This document shows, piece after piece, positions 52,158 to 64,000 of a DNA stretch of 64,000 nucleotides. Positions within the stretch are counted from its first letter, which is position 1. Each line of letters begins with the position of its first letter. The notes beneath the pieces were generated by a model. It had not been told where the DNA came from and made no database searches. It worked only from the letters and a program-made list of their open reading frames with translations. A program made the translations under genes and the position numbers. The stretch is from Onchocerca volvulus. Taxonomy: Eukaryota; Nematoda; Chromadorea; Rhabditida; Onchocercidae. The DNA is taken from contig HG738137.1 in NCBI GenBank assembly GCA_000499405.2, positions 372,001 to 436,000 of the forward strand, given 5' to 3'.

Positions 52158-52841
52158 TTACCTATTATATCATACATATTAGCTATTTTATATGTTAATT
52201 TTGTTATTTTATGTGATTGTTTGTGCAATTTTTCAATATTACGTTGATTGTTTAAATGTAATGATTTAATGTTGTGAATAGACATTTTATCGCAATTGTA
52301 TCGCTTGATTTAAATTTTAATGAATTTGTTTTTGATTGAAATAGTCTTATTTCACAAGAAATAATTATGCATTCTGAATTGTCATCCTACGTTACGGAAC
52401 AATTTATTTTGTTTTCATGATGCTAGTCGGTACAGGACATCATATGATACCATCTTCCTGTTCTTTGTTCGAAAATCCATTCCGGAAATTGCCAATATCC
52501 AGTACATTTCTTTGCTTACTGCGTAATCTACATTTGTCAACTATAATAACTCTTTGTACAGCTCGAGCAAACTTTCTGTAAAATAATTCACAAAATAGAT
52601 TCGTTTTGAGAGTGCTGCATGCATCACAATTTTCTCTAATTTATTTATCTTTTATATAAGTATTATAATTCTATTTGAACACTCATTTTTTGCTATAAGG
52701 AACCATATAATTTTTGCATATAGGCTTCGATTCTGAAGCTATTTATTACATTCACGAAATGGTCACCAGATGTTTGCAAGAAAAGTGATAAAGAAAAAAT
52801 TTCCTTATGGCCAATGTGATAGAGAAAACAGCGACTTAATG

Positions 52842-54106
52842 AGCAATGTTCGGTTTATGCAAGACTGAGTCGAACGAATTACTGCCATCATATTTCGAGC
52901 AGCATAATTGTGATGAAAGGCAAGGAAACTTCGAGAGAATTAAACTACATTTGAATTTCTAGTACGAATATTTGCAGCCAATCTCTTAATTTTTTTGAAT
53001 TTTTTCAGTTAACGGATCATTGAATATTGTGACGTTCGCTATTTCATAATTGTTTCGTCTTGCTTGTTGAATATTAAGTTTTTCCATCTCCGTTGGTCTC
53101 GAGTCCAGTATCTTTCCATTTTACTACTTGATTAGGGTGAAGAGCATTATTGAATTCTCAGTAGAATTATTTACCATTCATATATTTGATATGCGAAATA
53201 CTTTTTTGCAAGCAAAGGAATTATGTAAAATAATTAATAAGAAATACATATACACATCATAATTTGCAAAATAATGCATATGCATCAAATGAGTGTGTCA
53301 TTATAAATCAAATGTACTAAGAGCTATCAAAGCAATGTTACCCGCTCAATTTCTGATTTCGATTAATTTTCAAATAAATGTTTGCCACAACTTAAGATGA
53401 TAAGATAATAATTGCTATTTCGTGCATGCCAAGCTGGCCATAATAATAATATAAATCTGCAAACTTAGACAATTTATTTCTGTTATTGCGATAAGGAGAT
53501 TTCCCATGAATGTATGCATATTTAAAGCAATTATAGCATTCCAACTAATAAAATTAGTTAAGAAACAATTTTGTCTATTAATGGCAGTATTGATTATTCT
53601 TGATGTGGATTAATTGTAATATTTTGCAATAAAAAAATTGACTTGAATATCTGACTGTTAAATTCCTGAATCGGGGTAAACATTCAAAAATCGAATCCAA
53701 CAAAAATATGTTTTTAGATTGCGAGGATTGCTTATGAATTGCATATCAATCTGATGGATTTCTTATGATTGTAAGAATGAATAATTTTATGAAACTTTCT
53801 ACTTTCACAAATCCATTTCTAAAATATTTAAATCTAAGACGAGAAAAAAGTTTAAGTCAAAGGAAATTTGCTAAATCATTAGGTATATCAAGGTGATTTA
53901 ACATTTTAAAGCAAATGTAAAAACATAGAAATAATCATGGACGAAATGATAGAAAGAGAATACAGTCATAAAATCGTAAAAAAATTAAGATAGAAAATTT
54001 CCAGAAATTATAAGAAATAAATGGAATGCAAATTTTTTACATCATGCAATGATTACATAAATTTCCATCAGATTACGCGCAACAAATTTCCTGAAGAGGA
54101 ATGATT
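52842..54106. other. Intergenic, no gene seen
   Basis: AT-rich DNA between the sHSP inverted repeat and the glutathione peroxidase. No exon or RNA gene that I can support. Confidence 0.5.
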
Positions 54107-57100
54107 TCAATTTTTAAGAAGATCATCGATGTCTTTCATCATATGTTTGGGTGAAGTTGTAGGTGCATAACGTTTCACCTGAAACATTAAAGTAGCGAAT
54201 TAAATATCTTTTAGAATATGAATTCTTCCCACAAAATAATAAATTTTATCAAAAAATCTTAAAAAAAAAAACTTGCTAATTTTCTTAAATAGCAAATTCA
54301 CATCACAAAATAACGAACTGAAACTATATATATCACTCCTTCAAATAAATGAAAGTTATATTGTAAGCTTATTTTTTATCTACCCCATCATATCTTTTCA
54401 AATTCTTGTAAACTTGTAGAGATGGAAAAATATTTTAATGTTAGAAATTAACCGTTTCGAAAAAGGCAATCAGACGTCTCTAAATCATTATCTTTCAAGT
54501 GTCTTACACACTGAATGGATAAAAGATGCAACATATAATATGGAAGCATATTGTAGGATAAACTTATGAAAATATCCATGCAAAGAAAAGAAGAATAAAA
54601 AAAAATTAATACTATAAAACCTCCGATAAGTAATCGATATTAAGATCAAAAATACTTCCATTATTCAACAATAAGATAAGGACTTCCTATTAATAGTTCT
54701 GTCGGAAAACCGAAATTAGTTATATTAGTTTATATTGTTAAGGAAATTCAAATATTGCCAATTCTTGCTTCTTGTTTAAATTGTCTAGCGCTGATAACAC
54801 TTATGCATCTTTTGGTAAATAATTTAACATCAACAGTATATTATTTGGTGCCGAAAAAGGTCGCGCACCTCTAATGTCTTCGTATAAATAGTCTGTTACT
54901 GATAAGGTTTGTGTATTTTGTTATATTAACGAAAATAGTCTTGCACAAGCAGTCTTATCATTTTCTCATAACTATATAACTATCCACCAATTTATCTAAA
55001 ATATAGTCAATAATATTTTGCTGGACCAACGCTCAACAACACTTCTCGATCAACGCTTAACCACAAATTTTAATTTTTCACGCTCCTACTTCCCATATAT
55101 AATCCTCATTTTTTGTTTTCATTAGCTGCGTTATAATAATTATAATTCTATTATTCGCGAAGCTTACAATTAACACAAAATAAAGTGTTTGACATTAAAC
55201 CTCTTCCGCAGTCGTCCTACACTTTTCAAATAACTACATCAAGCTCTCCCAAACAATCTCTTTAAGATATCTTCCAAATGGATTCAAACAATTTCCAACA
55301 AGTTCTACATTGCGGATTTAGCACATTTCTAATATAAAGAGAAGTGAAACATTGGGATCTGTCAAATTTAAATCAAAATAAGTTTTCTAACTCGCTTGTT
55401 TTGATCTTAAAAAAAAAAAGAAATCATAAATCAATGTTTTATCTCAAACATTAGATGTCCTTTGGAAGAAAATGAAACAATCAAAAATATACTGTACTAA
55501 CCACATGTCCTTCTCGATCAATCAGAAATTTTGTGAAATTCCACTTTATATTATCACCAAACAATCCACCCTTTTCATGTTTCAGAAAATCAAACAGTGG
55601 TGCTGCATTTTTACCGTTCACATCAATTTTAGCATATAAATCAGGTTCGAAATGAAATTTATCAGCAACGAAATTTTTCACTTCCAATTCACATTTTGGT
55701 TCCTAAAAATATTTAAATATTGTTTTTATAATTTATTTCTGCAATAAATTGCTTTTTGCTTCAGTGCCCATAACTACTAGTACTTTGTCCTCTTTAATTT
55801 AACTCATATTACAACAATTTACAGTTGATTAAATTAAGGAAATATTTTATTCATTTCATTAACCAAATAAAAATTACAATTCTTTTGAAGTGAAAGCGAT
55901 ACTGATGTCAATCAATTTCTAGTTTTCAATCTATGAAAGAAAACTAAACAATAATTCCGGGAAAGTACAGAAATATTAAGGAGCTGTTTAAAATTAACCA
56001 ATTAATAAAGTAGATAATAAAATATCTACTTATTCTGATACGGTAATGTTAAGGATAATAAAATAGTTCAGGCATGCATTTTCCTCTTATATTTACCACA
56101 GTTCTGCAAAAAATAATAAGTAGTGTAATTCATTCAAATACTTTGAATCTCCTTTTTTTTATAATTGTTCCGCCTGTTATTAGTCGGTGCTGCCGTCACT
56201 AAGCGGACGTCTACTTTTTTCTTCCTTATTTCTGTTTTTTTTCCCCCCCATTAAAAATTCAATAATCATTTCTTTTCTTCTAACATCACAATACATTAAT
56301 TATATACATTGTAAAACAAATCAACTTTGGCCTTTGGCAAATTTACAAGCTTAGATCTATGATTAACTTATTCTACAATAGATTGTGAAGTAATTTAACA
56401 ATGATTATTAAAATTATCGTGTCACTCTTCAAGTTGCGAAAACACACTAAATACGGCTATATGACTGTCATCAACTGCCATTTAATGGATTCACATGTTG
56501 ATGGAATAATGAATGAAACGACTACAAATTTCAGAAAAAACATACCTGTCCACCAAATTGGTTGCATGGAAAAGCTGCTATTGCTAAACCTTTATCCTTA
56601 TAATGTTCCATCAATTGTTTGAGTTCGGTATAATTGGAATTCGTCAAGCCACATTGCGATGCAACATTTACAATTACCACTGGTTTACCTCTAAAACATT
56701 AACAACTATTATGTTTCACAGTACAAAGTCAACAAAAGCAAAACTGATGAAGATGATAAACATGAAGTCATGTAAAAAAGATATACAATTTTTGTAATAG
56801 CCGGAATGACGAATTTCTTCAGATAGTAGAACACCAATTTTAAATTAAACGCATCATGAAAAAATTCATCTTGTCAATATCCTTATTTATTCCGTTCAAT
56901 GACATTCGCTAATAAACTACCACTAATTTGTACCCACTAAAGACTAAATTGTTTAAATTATTTGAAAATAAATTTCGATTGTCCTATCCAATCGAAATAT
57001 GTTTTTAAATAATTTAAACAATAATTATTTTGCCGAATTTTAATGTCAATTATCACAATCCTCCCTATCCCAAATGATATACTAATCAATAATTATCGAA

Positions 57101-57568
57101 ATTGACTTTGGACTTAAATTCATCGAACAATTTCATTATGATTTTTTTAATCATTTTTATTATATCTCTCATAATATTTGCTTTAATCAAAATTGATCAA
57201 ATATGATTGTTTTTACAAATCCTAGTATTTGATCTTTAACTATAATATCTTGTATAACCTGTTTTCATATAATGTAAATGGAACAAAAATAATAATATGA
57301 TGATGACCTGTTTTCATATAATGTAAATGGAACAAAAATAATAATATGATTACCTATGGCTTATACAATACACTGAGATGATCTAAAGTAATTTCAGACT
57401 TATTTCATAATGCAAATTAAATTCCTATGATCAGAATAACTTTTATCTATTAAGATTTCGGAAAAAAGAACTAATTAATTAACTAACAAACCGGTATTTT
57501 TCGAGCGAAACATCTTTTCCATCTGCATCTTTCACAGTGAAATCGTAAATTGTTTTTGCTGAAGACAT
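54107..57568 (-). CDS. gpx: Non-selenium glutathione peroxidase (GPX4-like)
   Basis: Reduces hydroperoxides using thiol donors. Four coding exons (57492-57568, 56546-56690, 55502-55702, 54107-54178) join in phase to 495 nt, 164 residues, the size of C. elegans cytosolic GPX proteins. The active-site motif is NVASQCGLT with cysteine where selenoproteins have selenocysteine. The other catalytic residues are present: Gln in FPCNQFGGQ, and Trp-Asn in [12 protein letters not shown]. The C-terminal [10 protein letters not shown] is diagnostic. The start [10 protein letters not shown] was chosen because it is the only ATG after an acceptor-like TTTTAG at 57627-57632, a likely trans-splice site. If that site is instead a cis acceptor, the frame stays open upstream (STVFRNIAGYSN) and a first exon would lie further right. 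No signal peptide is seen, so it is probably intracellular. Confidence 0.93.
57257..57351. repeat. 49-bp tandem duplication in a GPX intron
   Basis: ACCTGTTTTCATATAATGTA... occurs twice, at 57257 and 57306, with identical sequence for about 45 bp. Confidence 0.9.
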
Positions 57569-58381
57569 TTTCACAGGTGATTGATTACTGTAACCAGCAA
57601 TGTTCCGGAATACTGTGGAAAGGATACTAAAAGACAGAAGAAAATTAAAATTGAAGACAAATATTATCCCAAGAACTTAATGTTACCGCGAAATACTCAC
57701 AGAGAAGAGGAAAGATGAAAAGTACATTATGCATCAGATCTAATCACTGGAGAAAAATGCTAGAAAAATCAATAATGCCCTTTATGATTCGTCATTTCCA
57801 TATTTTATCAACCTAATAATACTCTGGATATCATTCTCAAAAGTGAGGCACGCTAAATCAACTGTAATCATCATAAAAACACATAACAAACACGAATTTT
57901 TTTGAGATAGGATATGCATTAGAAAAGATAGGATTCATAATTCTCATTACAGATATGCATTTTTTTTTTTATTTTCGATCAATCATGGCGCATATCAATT
58001 TCTGAACAACAATAAAAAATTATATGCCTAGTACTTGCTCAGAATGTGAAAGATGACAAATAAATTGGAAGAAAGTTGAAATCGACCAATCAAGTTGAGA
58101 AACATCGAACATCAAATCACTGTTTATATAAGCTAATTAATTTAACCTTTTCCATTCTTTTTAATCATGACTTTTATCTGTTTAGTATCTCTATTGCTCT
58201 GTGCAAAAAAAATTGCTTTTTTTTCACAACAAACTGAATTTTAAAAAGAACCTTAACAACATTTCAGCTTTATTAATCGCTTGAAATATAGTTCCAATTA
58301 GATAATATGTATGCTAGCAATGGCGTATTAATATAGAAAATGACAGAATACTAGCCCCTAAAGTAATCGACAAATCACTCT

Positions 58382-58419
58382 AATTAACTTGCTGGCTATA
58401 GCTACCAAGCAAGTTAATT
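58382..58419. repeat. Perfect 12-bp inverted repeat
   Basis: AATTAACTTGCT (58382-58393) and its complement AGCAAGTTAATT (58408-58419) flank a 14-nt loop that is itself partly self-complementary. Confidence 0.85.
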
Positions 58420-58705
58420 GTTTAAATTATATTATTTTTGGCCGGTATAATCCAACTGAAAAAACATCCACCCATCAGTAAATCGTCAATTAGTCAATTC
58501 TAGAATTTAAAGTACACAGCCTCCCCAAGACCCTAACTTTAAGCATTAAAAAAAAAGAAAAAAAAGTACTAAGTAATGATTCATCCACGGTTTCAGTAAA
58601 ATAGAGAATATAGATAACAGCAAATCTAGATTTTATGTATGCATTACTCATACTTTGATGTACTTTTCGATAAATCTACAACCTGATTCTCTATCAATAC
58701 TGCTA

Positions 58706-59011
58706 TTAAAAGGCTCGCAAGTCTAATAACAACAAAATCACTAAGGACAGAATCAACACAATTACTGCAATAATAGTTACATTTGTTGTGAATTCTGGAT
58801 AATCTGGATACTGAACCAAAAAGTTAGAATTCAAGGCTCTATCTTGGGCAAACCCTCAGCGTCTTTGAGTAAATTCTGGTTGATTGTTAGTACAACCCCT
58901 GAACACTGTTTGTGTAAAAATGAAATTGTTCTTTGCACTAAATTACCTTTGCTGTTTGTCAGTTCCGAGTTTATTCGGTTGACCACTTTTTCTTATTAAA
59001 GTATTTGCCAT
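58706..59011 (-). CDS. Candidate tail-anchored microprotein
   Basis: Exon 1 (58947-59011) starts MANTLIRKSGQPNKLGTDK after an acceptor-like TCAAG and ends at donor AG|GTAATT. Exon 2 ends at 58706 and encodes YPDYPEFTTN, about 21 hydrophobic residues (VTIIAVIVLILSLVILLLL) and a short DLRAF tail. Splicing to the acceptor at 58839-58840 (exon 2 = 58706-58838) gives an uninterrupted 65-residue protein. The better-looking acceptor at 58899-58900 keeps the same frame but adds a segment with one in-frame TGA (after FTQRR). A C-terminal helix with almost nothing after it suggests tail anchoring. I do not recognise the family. Confidence 0.45.
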
Positions 59012-59527
59012 CTTGACCGAAAATTACTTCCCGAAAGAAAAAATAGCATAACTGATCAACACCAAACTCTTCAGCTAATCTGATTGGATCTACAATATCA
59101 TATCTCGTTCACTTCACTTAATAAGAATATGAGCTAATTTATTTCAATTTATGCATAATTAATTAGTATATGTGGTTATGTATTGCAAATAGAACGAATA
59201 AATAATAAAGCATCAGTAAGAATGAAAACAAGAAAAATAAAACCGTGTATGAAAGTTTTCATAACTTCTGAATGTTTACTATTTAAAAGATCAATATCGA
59301 TGTTTTTCAGTCTTTTGAAATATCAATTTAACATTGGACTTTTTCATCTTTTATTTCTTATTTAAGGGAAAAAATGAATAAAAGATCCAGCACTTGAAAA
59401 ATGGGTCGGATATCTGATGAAATAAGAAATTAGTAGATTAATAAGCCAATCCACAAAAAATGAACATCATAAAGGAGGCATAGCGCACAAGAAAAATAAA
59501 GTTGATATTAAAAATAATGAGAGCCTT

Positions 59528-60930
59528 TTACGGCTTACTGCCATCAATCAGTGATTCTATATCATGTTTTATTACCACTGGTGAAGTGGTTTGAGCATAA
59601 CGTTTTATCTGAAAAAAAATTATTCTTTAGGAGAAAAAAATTACAATGAAGAGAATGGATTTTACATTGAGTCATATGATATCATATCATATGTTTGAAA
59701 TTTCCTGAATAACTTGATCATCATTAACGAAATGCACATCAATGGCTAACGATACTTCGAAACTTCGAAATGAAGTAATATGACTGTTAGTAGTGATTTT
59801 ACCGAATAAACGGTTAACTATAATAATAATTTGTAAGCAAAAGCTGAAAACCAAATCTATTTCATTCCACATTTGCTTTTTGTGGTAATGCGAAGAAGGC
59901 TCAGATAGCGAAACTTCTGATTTATTCACCGGATGTCCATTTTGATCAATGAGAAATTTCGTGAAATTCCACTCGATCTTATTACTAAAAATGCCAACTT
60001 GTTTCTCTTTCAAAAATTTGTATGAGGGATAGGCATCTTCACCATTAAGCTCGATTTTATCATATATATCAGGTTCGTAACGGTACTTTTCTTTCACACT
60101 TTTCTAGACATCAACTTCGCAGCTTGGTTCCTGCAACAAAAATAAATCTTGATTCTATACAGTTGCCAGTTGTTTATCCGCTTCATTACTGCACCAGTTA
60201 GCTTCGGGAATATGCGATGCCTCGGCAAAGAAATCCACATATAATCTTAACATAGCAAAGATAAATGAATATTTCTGCTTAATGGAAGATTTATACGAAA
60301 TGTGGATGTAGATTTTAAAAAAAAAAGCCAAAAAGCGTCTTTCGTGACAAAAAAACCATGAAGATCATATGTCACTAAAATCACATTTTTTTACTAGATT
60401 ATATGCTAGAAAAATGAAAACAAAAGCATACTTGCGATCCGAATTGATTGCATTGAAATGCAGTAAACAACGAGTCCTTTATTTTTATAAAATTTCTGTA
60501 ACTCTTTGAGCTTCTTGTAGTTGATATCAGCAAGATTACATTGTAATGCAACATTAACAATTATAACCGGGCTTCCCTCTGAAGCAAAATGTATATCAAA
60601 ATACCGGACGAAAGATAAAAATGAGATAGTGTGAAGTGATGAATGCTTACGTAAAAGAATATGATAAAAGTTATGCAATTTTTACATATTCTAAATTTCA
60701 AACAGAATCGTTTGCATTTGTACCTTTCCTTTCTCCATCCTTCATTGGAAAAACGGAAAAAGTTAATGCACAAGTATAGCAAACCTGTATTTATCCAGTT
60801 TTACTTTCTTACCTCGATATCTTTCATCGTAAAATCATGTATTGTTTTCGATCCAGTTGTGGTCCCCGTAAAAAGTATAAACGTGAAAAATTTTCCGTGC
60901 CAGTTGCATGAAGGAACGTGACCTTACCAC
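59528..60930 (-). pseudogene. Second glutathione peroxidase copy, broken
   Basis: The same exon layout as the intact GPX is recognisable: last exon 59528-59608 (IKRYAQTTSP), exon 59930-60130 ([14 protein letters not shown]), exon 60432-60578 (IIVNVALQCNLAD) and first coding exon near 60785-60870 (SKTIHDFTMKDI). Lesions: an in-frame TAG soon after EPSCEVDV; a frameshift between GKP and VIIVN; a frameshift before AFQCNQFGSQ; a frameshift between MKDIE and GKKVKLDKY. The active-site context is also altered (QCNLAD in place of QCGLT). Splice sites largely survive, so it may still be transcribed but cannot make a full enzyme. Confidence 0.85.
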
Positions 60931-62870
60931 TTCGTCTGTACACGTTTCACTCCGTTTACGGACGTACACTTAATACAGAATACTGAGAAACCAGAATAGT
61001 TATTTCACAAATCCCGGCTTACACTCGCACCGCTCTTAGTTTTCTTTTTTTGTTTCCTCTAAGACTATAGTAAAGAACGCAGCCGATGGTTAAATGACAT
61101 GGTACGGTATGTAAATTTGATGGTTCATAATCTATAAATGTGACCGGTCCAGCTAGTTGAAAGAAGAAGGAAAAAAAGGATGAGTAAGATTATGAAGTGG
61201 ATTTGCATAATATTTTACATTGTACAGAGCTGTTTAACGTGATTAATCTAAAGAGAAGTAAGTATTAATCTAATGAGAAGTAAGCTATGTCATTTGTACA
61301 AGAAATAAGTTTGGCTGATGAACGTAAAAAATTGATTTTCTATCGAAAAATTCTCCAGATAAAAATAATCGCATTCTAGTCCCCCTCTTCCTCTTCATTT
61401 TTCGCTTCCCGCTTCTACACTCTTCTCCATAGATATTTTTATTTTTCTCATAACTTTTTTTTTATTCGAAAATTTCAAATTTCTCAACATTTCTTATGTA
61501 CAGCATTCTTAGCACTTTCATGATGATACTGTAGTACTATTAGATCTTTTCATATTATTAATAGAAAAATTGAAATTAAATTGAATGGTTCATATTAATA
61601 ATTATATTTATTTCAAAGGTTATCTGTAGGTCATATGTTTTGAGAATAATCCAAGAGACAAACGTGTAGAACCATCCATCCACATATATATATATTTAGC
61701 TTGCGCAATAACATACACGTAATACGTTGAGCATCTGTTGCTGATTGAAGGATGGTTATCGAAAAAGACATAGCAATATATAACAAAATGCATAATAGCT
61801 AATTATGAAGCAGAATTAACCGAGATTAGGAAGAGGAATAGGAATAATTTTAGAATGTTTTATCTTTAAAAAGCTTTCAACCGCTCTATAATTTCTTTTT
61901 TCTTTTTTTTTTTCGCCAATATTTCCGCTTGAACGATTAATAATTAACTTAAAATCATATTATGTATTATCGTATTTCTTACGAAAATTGAGCAAATATC
62001 GCTGAATATTTTGACTAATATAATAGCTCTCAAAAATAATTTGATATTGATGATGATCATTATAAATATTGAAAATAACAATAGCCAAGGCCGAATTTTT
62101 AATCTGGCATAAAATTCATTAAAAGTTAGGCATGACAATTCGATCACTTGCCTGCTGATAATGCTGAATTCCATTTTTGTCCTTCAAAAAAGAAATCATT
62201 TGCAAAAGAAGTCTAAGGAAATTGATAGAAAACTGATTACATCGTTCATCCATCTCCAATTCAGCTGATCTTATCATAACAAAAAAAAAAAAAACTGGCA
62301 GTGTTTAGATTACCAAAGGATGATGGAGCAATAAAGCAGTAATTTTCAAGAAAAATCGCTTGTTTTTTCGTGATAATCTCTTCCTGATAATTTATCATTG
62401 TTCCAATAATTTATAAAATAATCATTGAGTCTTTCTGTTTTCTCTTTTATCTCTTCAGTGATAAGAGTTCCGTTTCATAATCAACTGGAATATAATGCAT
62501 ATAAGGCTTGGATATGTTGACTGTTAATGTTGCGATTAATCTTATTGAATAAAGTTTTTAGAGAAATTTTTTCAAAAAAAATTGGAGAAAAGTTTTGATG
62601 AATTTATTGAAGTGATGGGGAAAGGGAATTGAAAATGGAAGAGGTAAAGGATTGATTTAAAGTTTACTAATTAAAATAACTGGTATATGAAGAGGATGAT
62701 AGAAGAAAGGCGGTCATTGGCATTATTTAGCATAGCTGTGATCAAATTTTGGCATAGAAATATCAAACTTTGTACATTTCTCTTCCTTTTTACCACCAAT
62801 CTACTGCGTATGTATGTTGACCTTGCAACAAATTTCACTACTCATTAGTAATTTCAATTCAATTATCCTT
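60931..62870. other. Intergenic, no gene seen
   Basis: The left part (about 60910-61060) is relatively G+C-rich, probably the old promoter region of the dead GPX. The rest is AT-rich with (TA)n near 61685. A 76-codon hydrophobic frame at 61944-62174 has no supporting splice or codon signal. Confidence 0.5.
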
Positions 62871-62884
62871 TAAATAATGATTAT

Positions 62885-62913
62885 ACATACATAAATACAC
62901 ACACATACACACA

Positions 62914-62998
<85 letters not shown>

Positions 62999-63006
62999 AC
63001 ATGCAC
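62885..63006. repeat. (CA)n microsatellite
   Basis: About 120 bp of ACACAC with scattered ACATAC interruptions. Confidence 0.97.
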
Positions 63007-63372
63007 ACTGAAAACCACAATTTTTGTACTGTCCATAATTTCTCAACAATGATATCAATTTTTTTTTTTTTTGTTTAAATTTTTTAAAATTTTGATCGTT
63101 AATTGAATATTTCGTCGTAATGAAACACAGTTATTTCGTAATTTGATAAATTAACACAACTCGATTAAAGCCATTTTATTAAGGGAGCAATTTGTTATTT
63201 TTACTGTAAAATTTGTTGATTGGAAAAGCATGGAGGTGTATTAATTTCTAATTCCTTATTTTTTACTTTATTTTTTATTTTTTTTTTCTTAAACTATTCC
63301 AATGGCATACTGATTGCACTCAAGGAATTAAAGTAGATAGTGCCAGCTGAAGACATCAATCATTGATAATTG

Positions 63373-63397
63373 CCTTTAGGCGATAATTGCCTAAAGG
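63373..63397. repeat. Perfect 9-bp hairpin
   Basis: CCTTTAGGC, a 7-nt loop, then GCCTAAAGG. More G+C than the surrounding DNA. No neighbouring gene explains it. Confidence 0.8.
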
Positions 63398-63840
63398 TGT
63401 GTTCTTTATATAAATCATCTTTGGTTTTTTTATAACTGATAACTTTTTATTTATTGCCTAAATGTTGCAATCATAAAACGAAATGATACAATTCAGTTGG
63501 CAGTATCAAATGCTTACTTATATTTCTAATAAAATGTTTGAAAGGATTCTTTTGTTTCTTTTCTTTTTTTTTTTTTTTTTTGCTTATATAATTTACTTAT
63601 CGATTGATGGCTAAAAAATATATTTTATCGAGGAATTTCATAGATAGATAAAAAGTTACAACTAATCATTTCTCACCCTTTTTCATGTCACCAAAAAACG
63701 ATTGTTAAATTAATTTCAGTATAGAAATAGTAAATTTGATCAAGTATTATTGTCTGGGATTGAAATTAATTTGTCTTTGATGAAATGAAGATATTTCTCG
63801 AATGTTTTGTCATTTTTATGTCGGTGAATTATAATTTTCT

Positions 63841-64000
63841 TCATGCAAGATGACAGTTTGCCCTCGTTAGACTTCCTGAAAAATAGAAGAAAACTTGTTC
63901 AATTTTGAATGGTTAAGATAGAGATTAGTGGTGATATAATTATTACCTTGCCATTTGTTTACATCTTTTCCTACAAGATGCCTACGGCAAGCTTCTTCTT
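63841..64000 (-). CDS. Last two exons of an unidentified gene (partial)
   Basis: Exon 63947-64000 (continuing past the window edge) reads EEACRRHLVGKDVNKWQ and ends at donor CAAG|GTAATA. Exon 63841-63875, after acceptor TTTTTCAG, completes the split codon and reads SLTRANCHLA before TGA. Phase, consensus splice sites and codon content agree. Too little is visible to name a family. Confidence 0.55.

Larger units (their letters stand above)
51574..52841 (-). repeat. Right arm of the large sHSP inverted repeat, with gap
   Basis: Near-perfect inverted copy of 49832-51460, separated by a 113-bp unique spacer (51461-51573). The few visible differences include one synonymous change in the sHSP gene, C/T near the inner end, A/G near the outer end and AATAAA/AATGAA downstream of the genes. 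A 100-N gap interrupts this arm. Confidence 0.92.

Noticed and set aside
56546..56690. Selenoprotein interpretation of the glutathione peroxidase
   Set aside because: The active-site codon is TGT (Cys) in QCGLT, not TGA, so no selenocysteine is needed.
61944..62174. 76-codon hydrophobic minus-strand frame
   Set aside because: AT-rich composition alone gives hydrophobic codons; no splice sites, start context or family resemblance.
62870..63058. Val/Cys-rich minus-strand frame
   Set aside because: Translation of the (CA)n microsatellite.

Overview
The window looks like a nuclear contig from a parasitic nematode, most likely a clade III (filarial or spirurid) species. It is very AT-rich. Coding sequence is cut into short exons by GT-AG introns that carry the worm-type TTTCAG acceptor. 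The recognisable proteins are the nematode versions of animal families. There are no operon-like bacterial features, tRNA genes, rRNA genes or CRISPR arrays. The gene models below were built by hand from splice sites and phase continuity; none was checked against a database.

Layout. (1) 198-19255, plus strand: the 3' 36 exons of an unconventional class IX myosin (C. elegans HUM-7 type: motor, IQ motifs, two C1 zinc modules, RhoGAP). One of its introns holds a broken ABC-transporter ATPase fragment (about 9990-10316). (2) 19930-24699, minus strand: a nine-exon gene for a secreted protein of about 449 residues that I do not recognise (faintly VWA-like), followed by a decayed copy of one of its exons. 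(3) 24700-30860: gene-poor DNA with diverged repeats, a dead C2H2 zinc-finger gene and one doubtful exon. (4) 30874-45990, minus strand: a complete 30-exon CSPG4/NG2/Kon-tiki-type proteoglycan of about 2,099 residues (signal peptide, laminin-G-like module, polyglutamine tract, CSPG repeats, one transmembrane helix, C-terminal QYWV PDZ ligand). (5) 49832-52841: a large near-perfect inverted repeat carrying two divergent small heat-shock protein genes around shared heat-shock elements. A 100-N placeholder covers the 5' half of the right-hand gene. (6) 54107-57568, minus: an intact non-selenium glutathione peroxidase. (7) 58706-59011, minus: a candidate tail-anchored microprotein. (8) 59528-60930, minus: a second glutathione peroxidase copy broken by a stop and frameshifts. 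(9) 63841-64000, minus: the last two exons of an unidentified gene.

The two large genes are conserved animal genes: a Rho-inactivating motor and an adhesion receptor. The small genes (two sHSP, one live and one dead GPX) are stress-response genes that have duplicated locally. The region between the large genes records repeated local duplication and decay: a zinc-finger pseudogene, GPX pseudogene, secreted-gene relic, ABC relic and a duplicated CSPG exon fragment.
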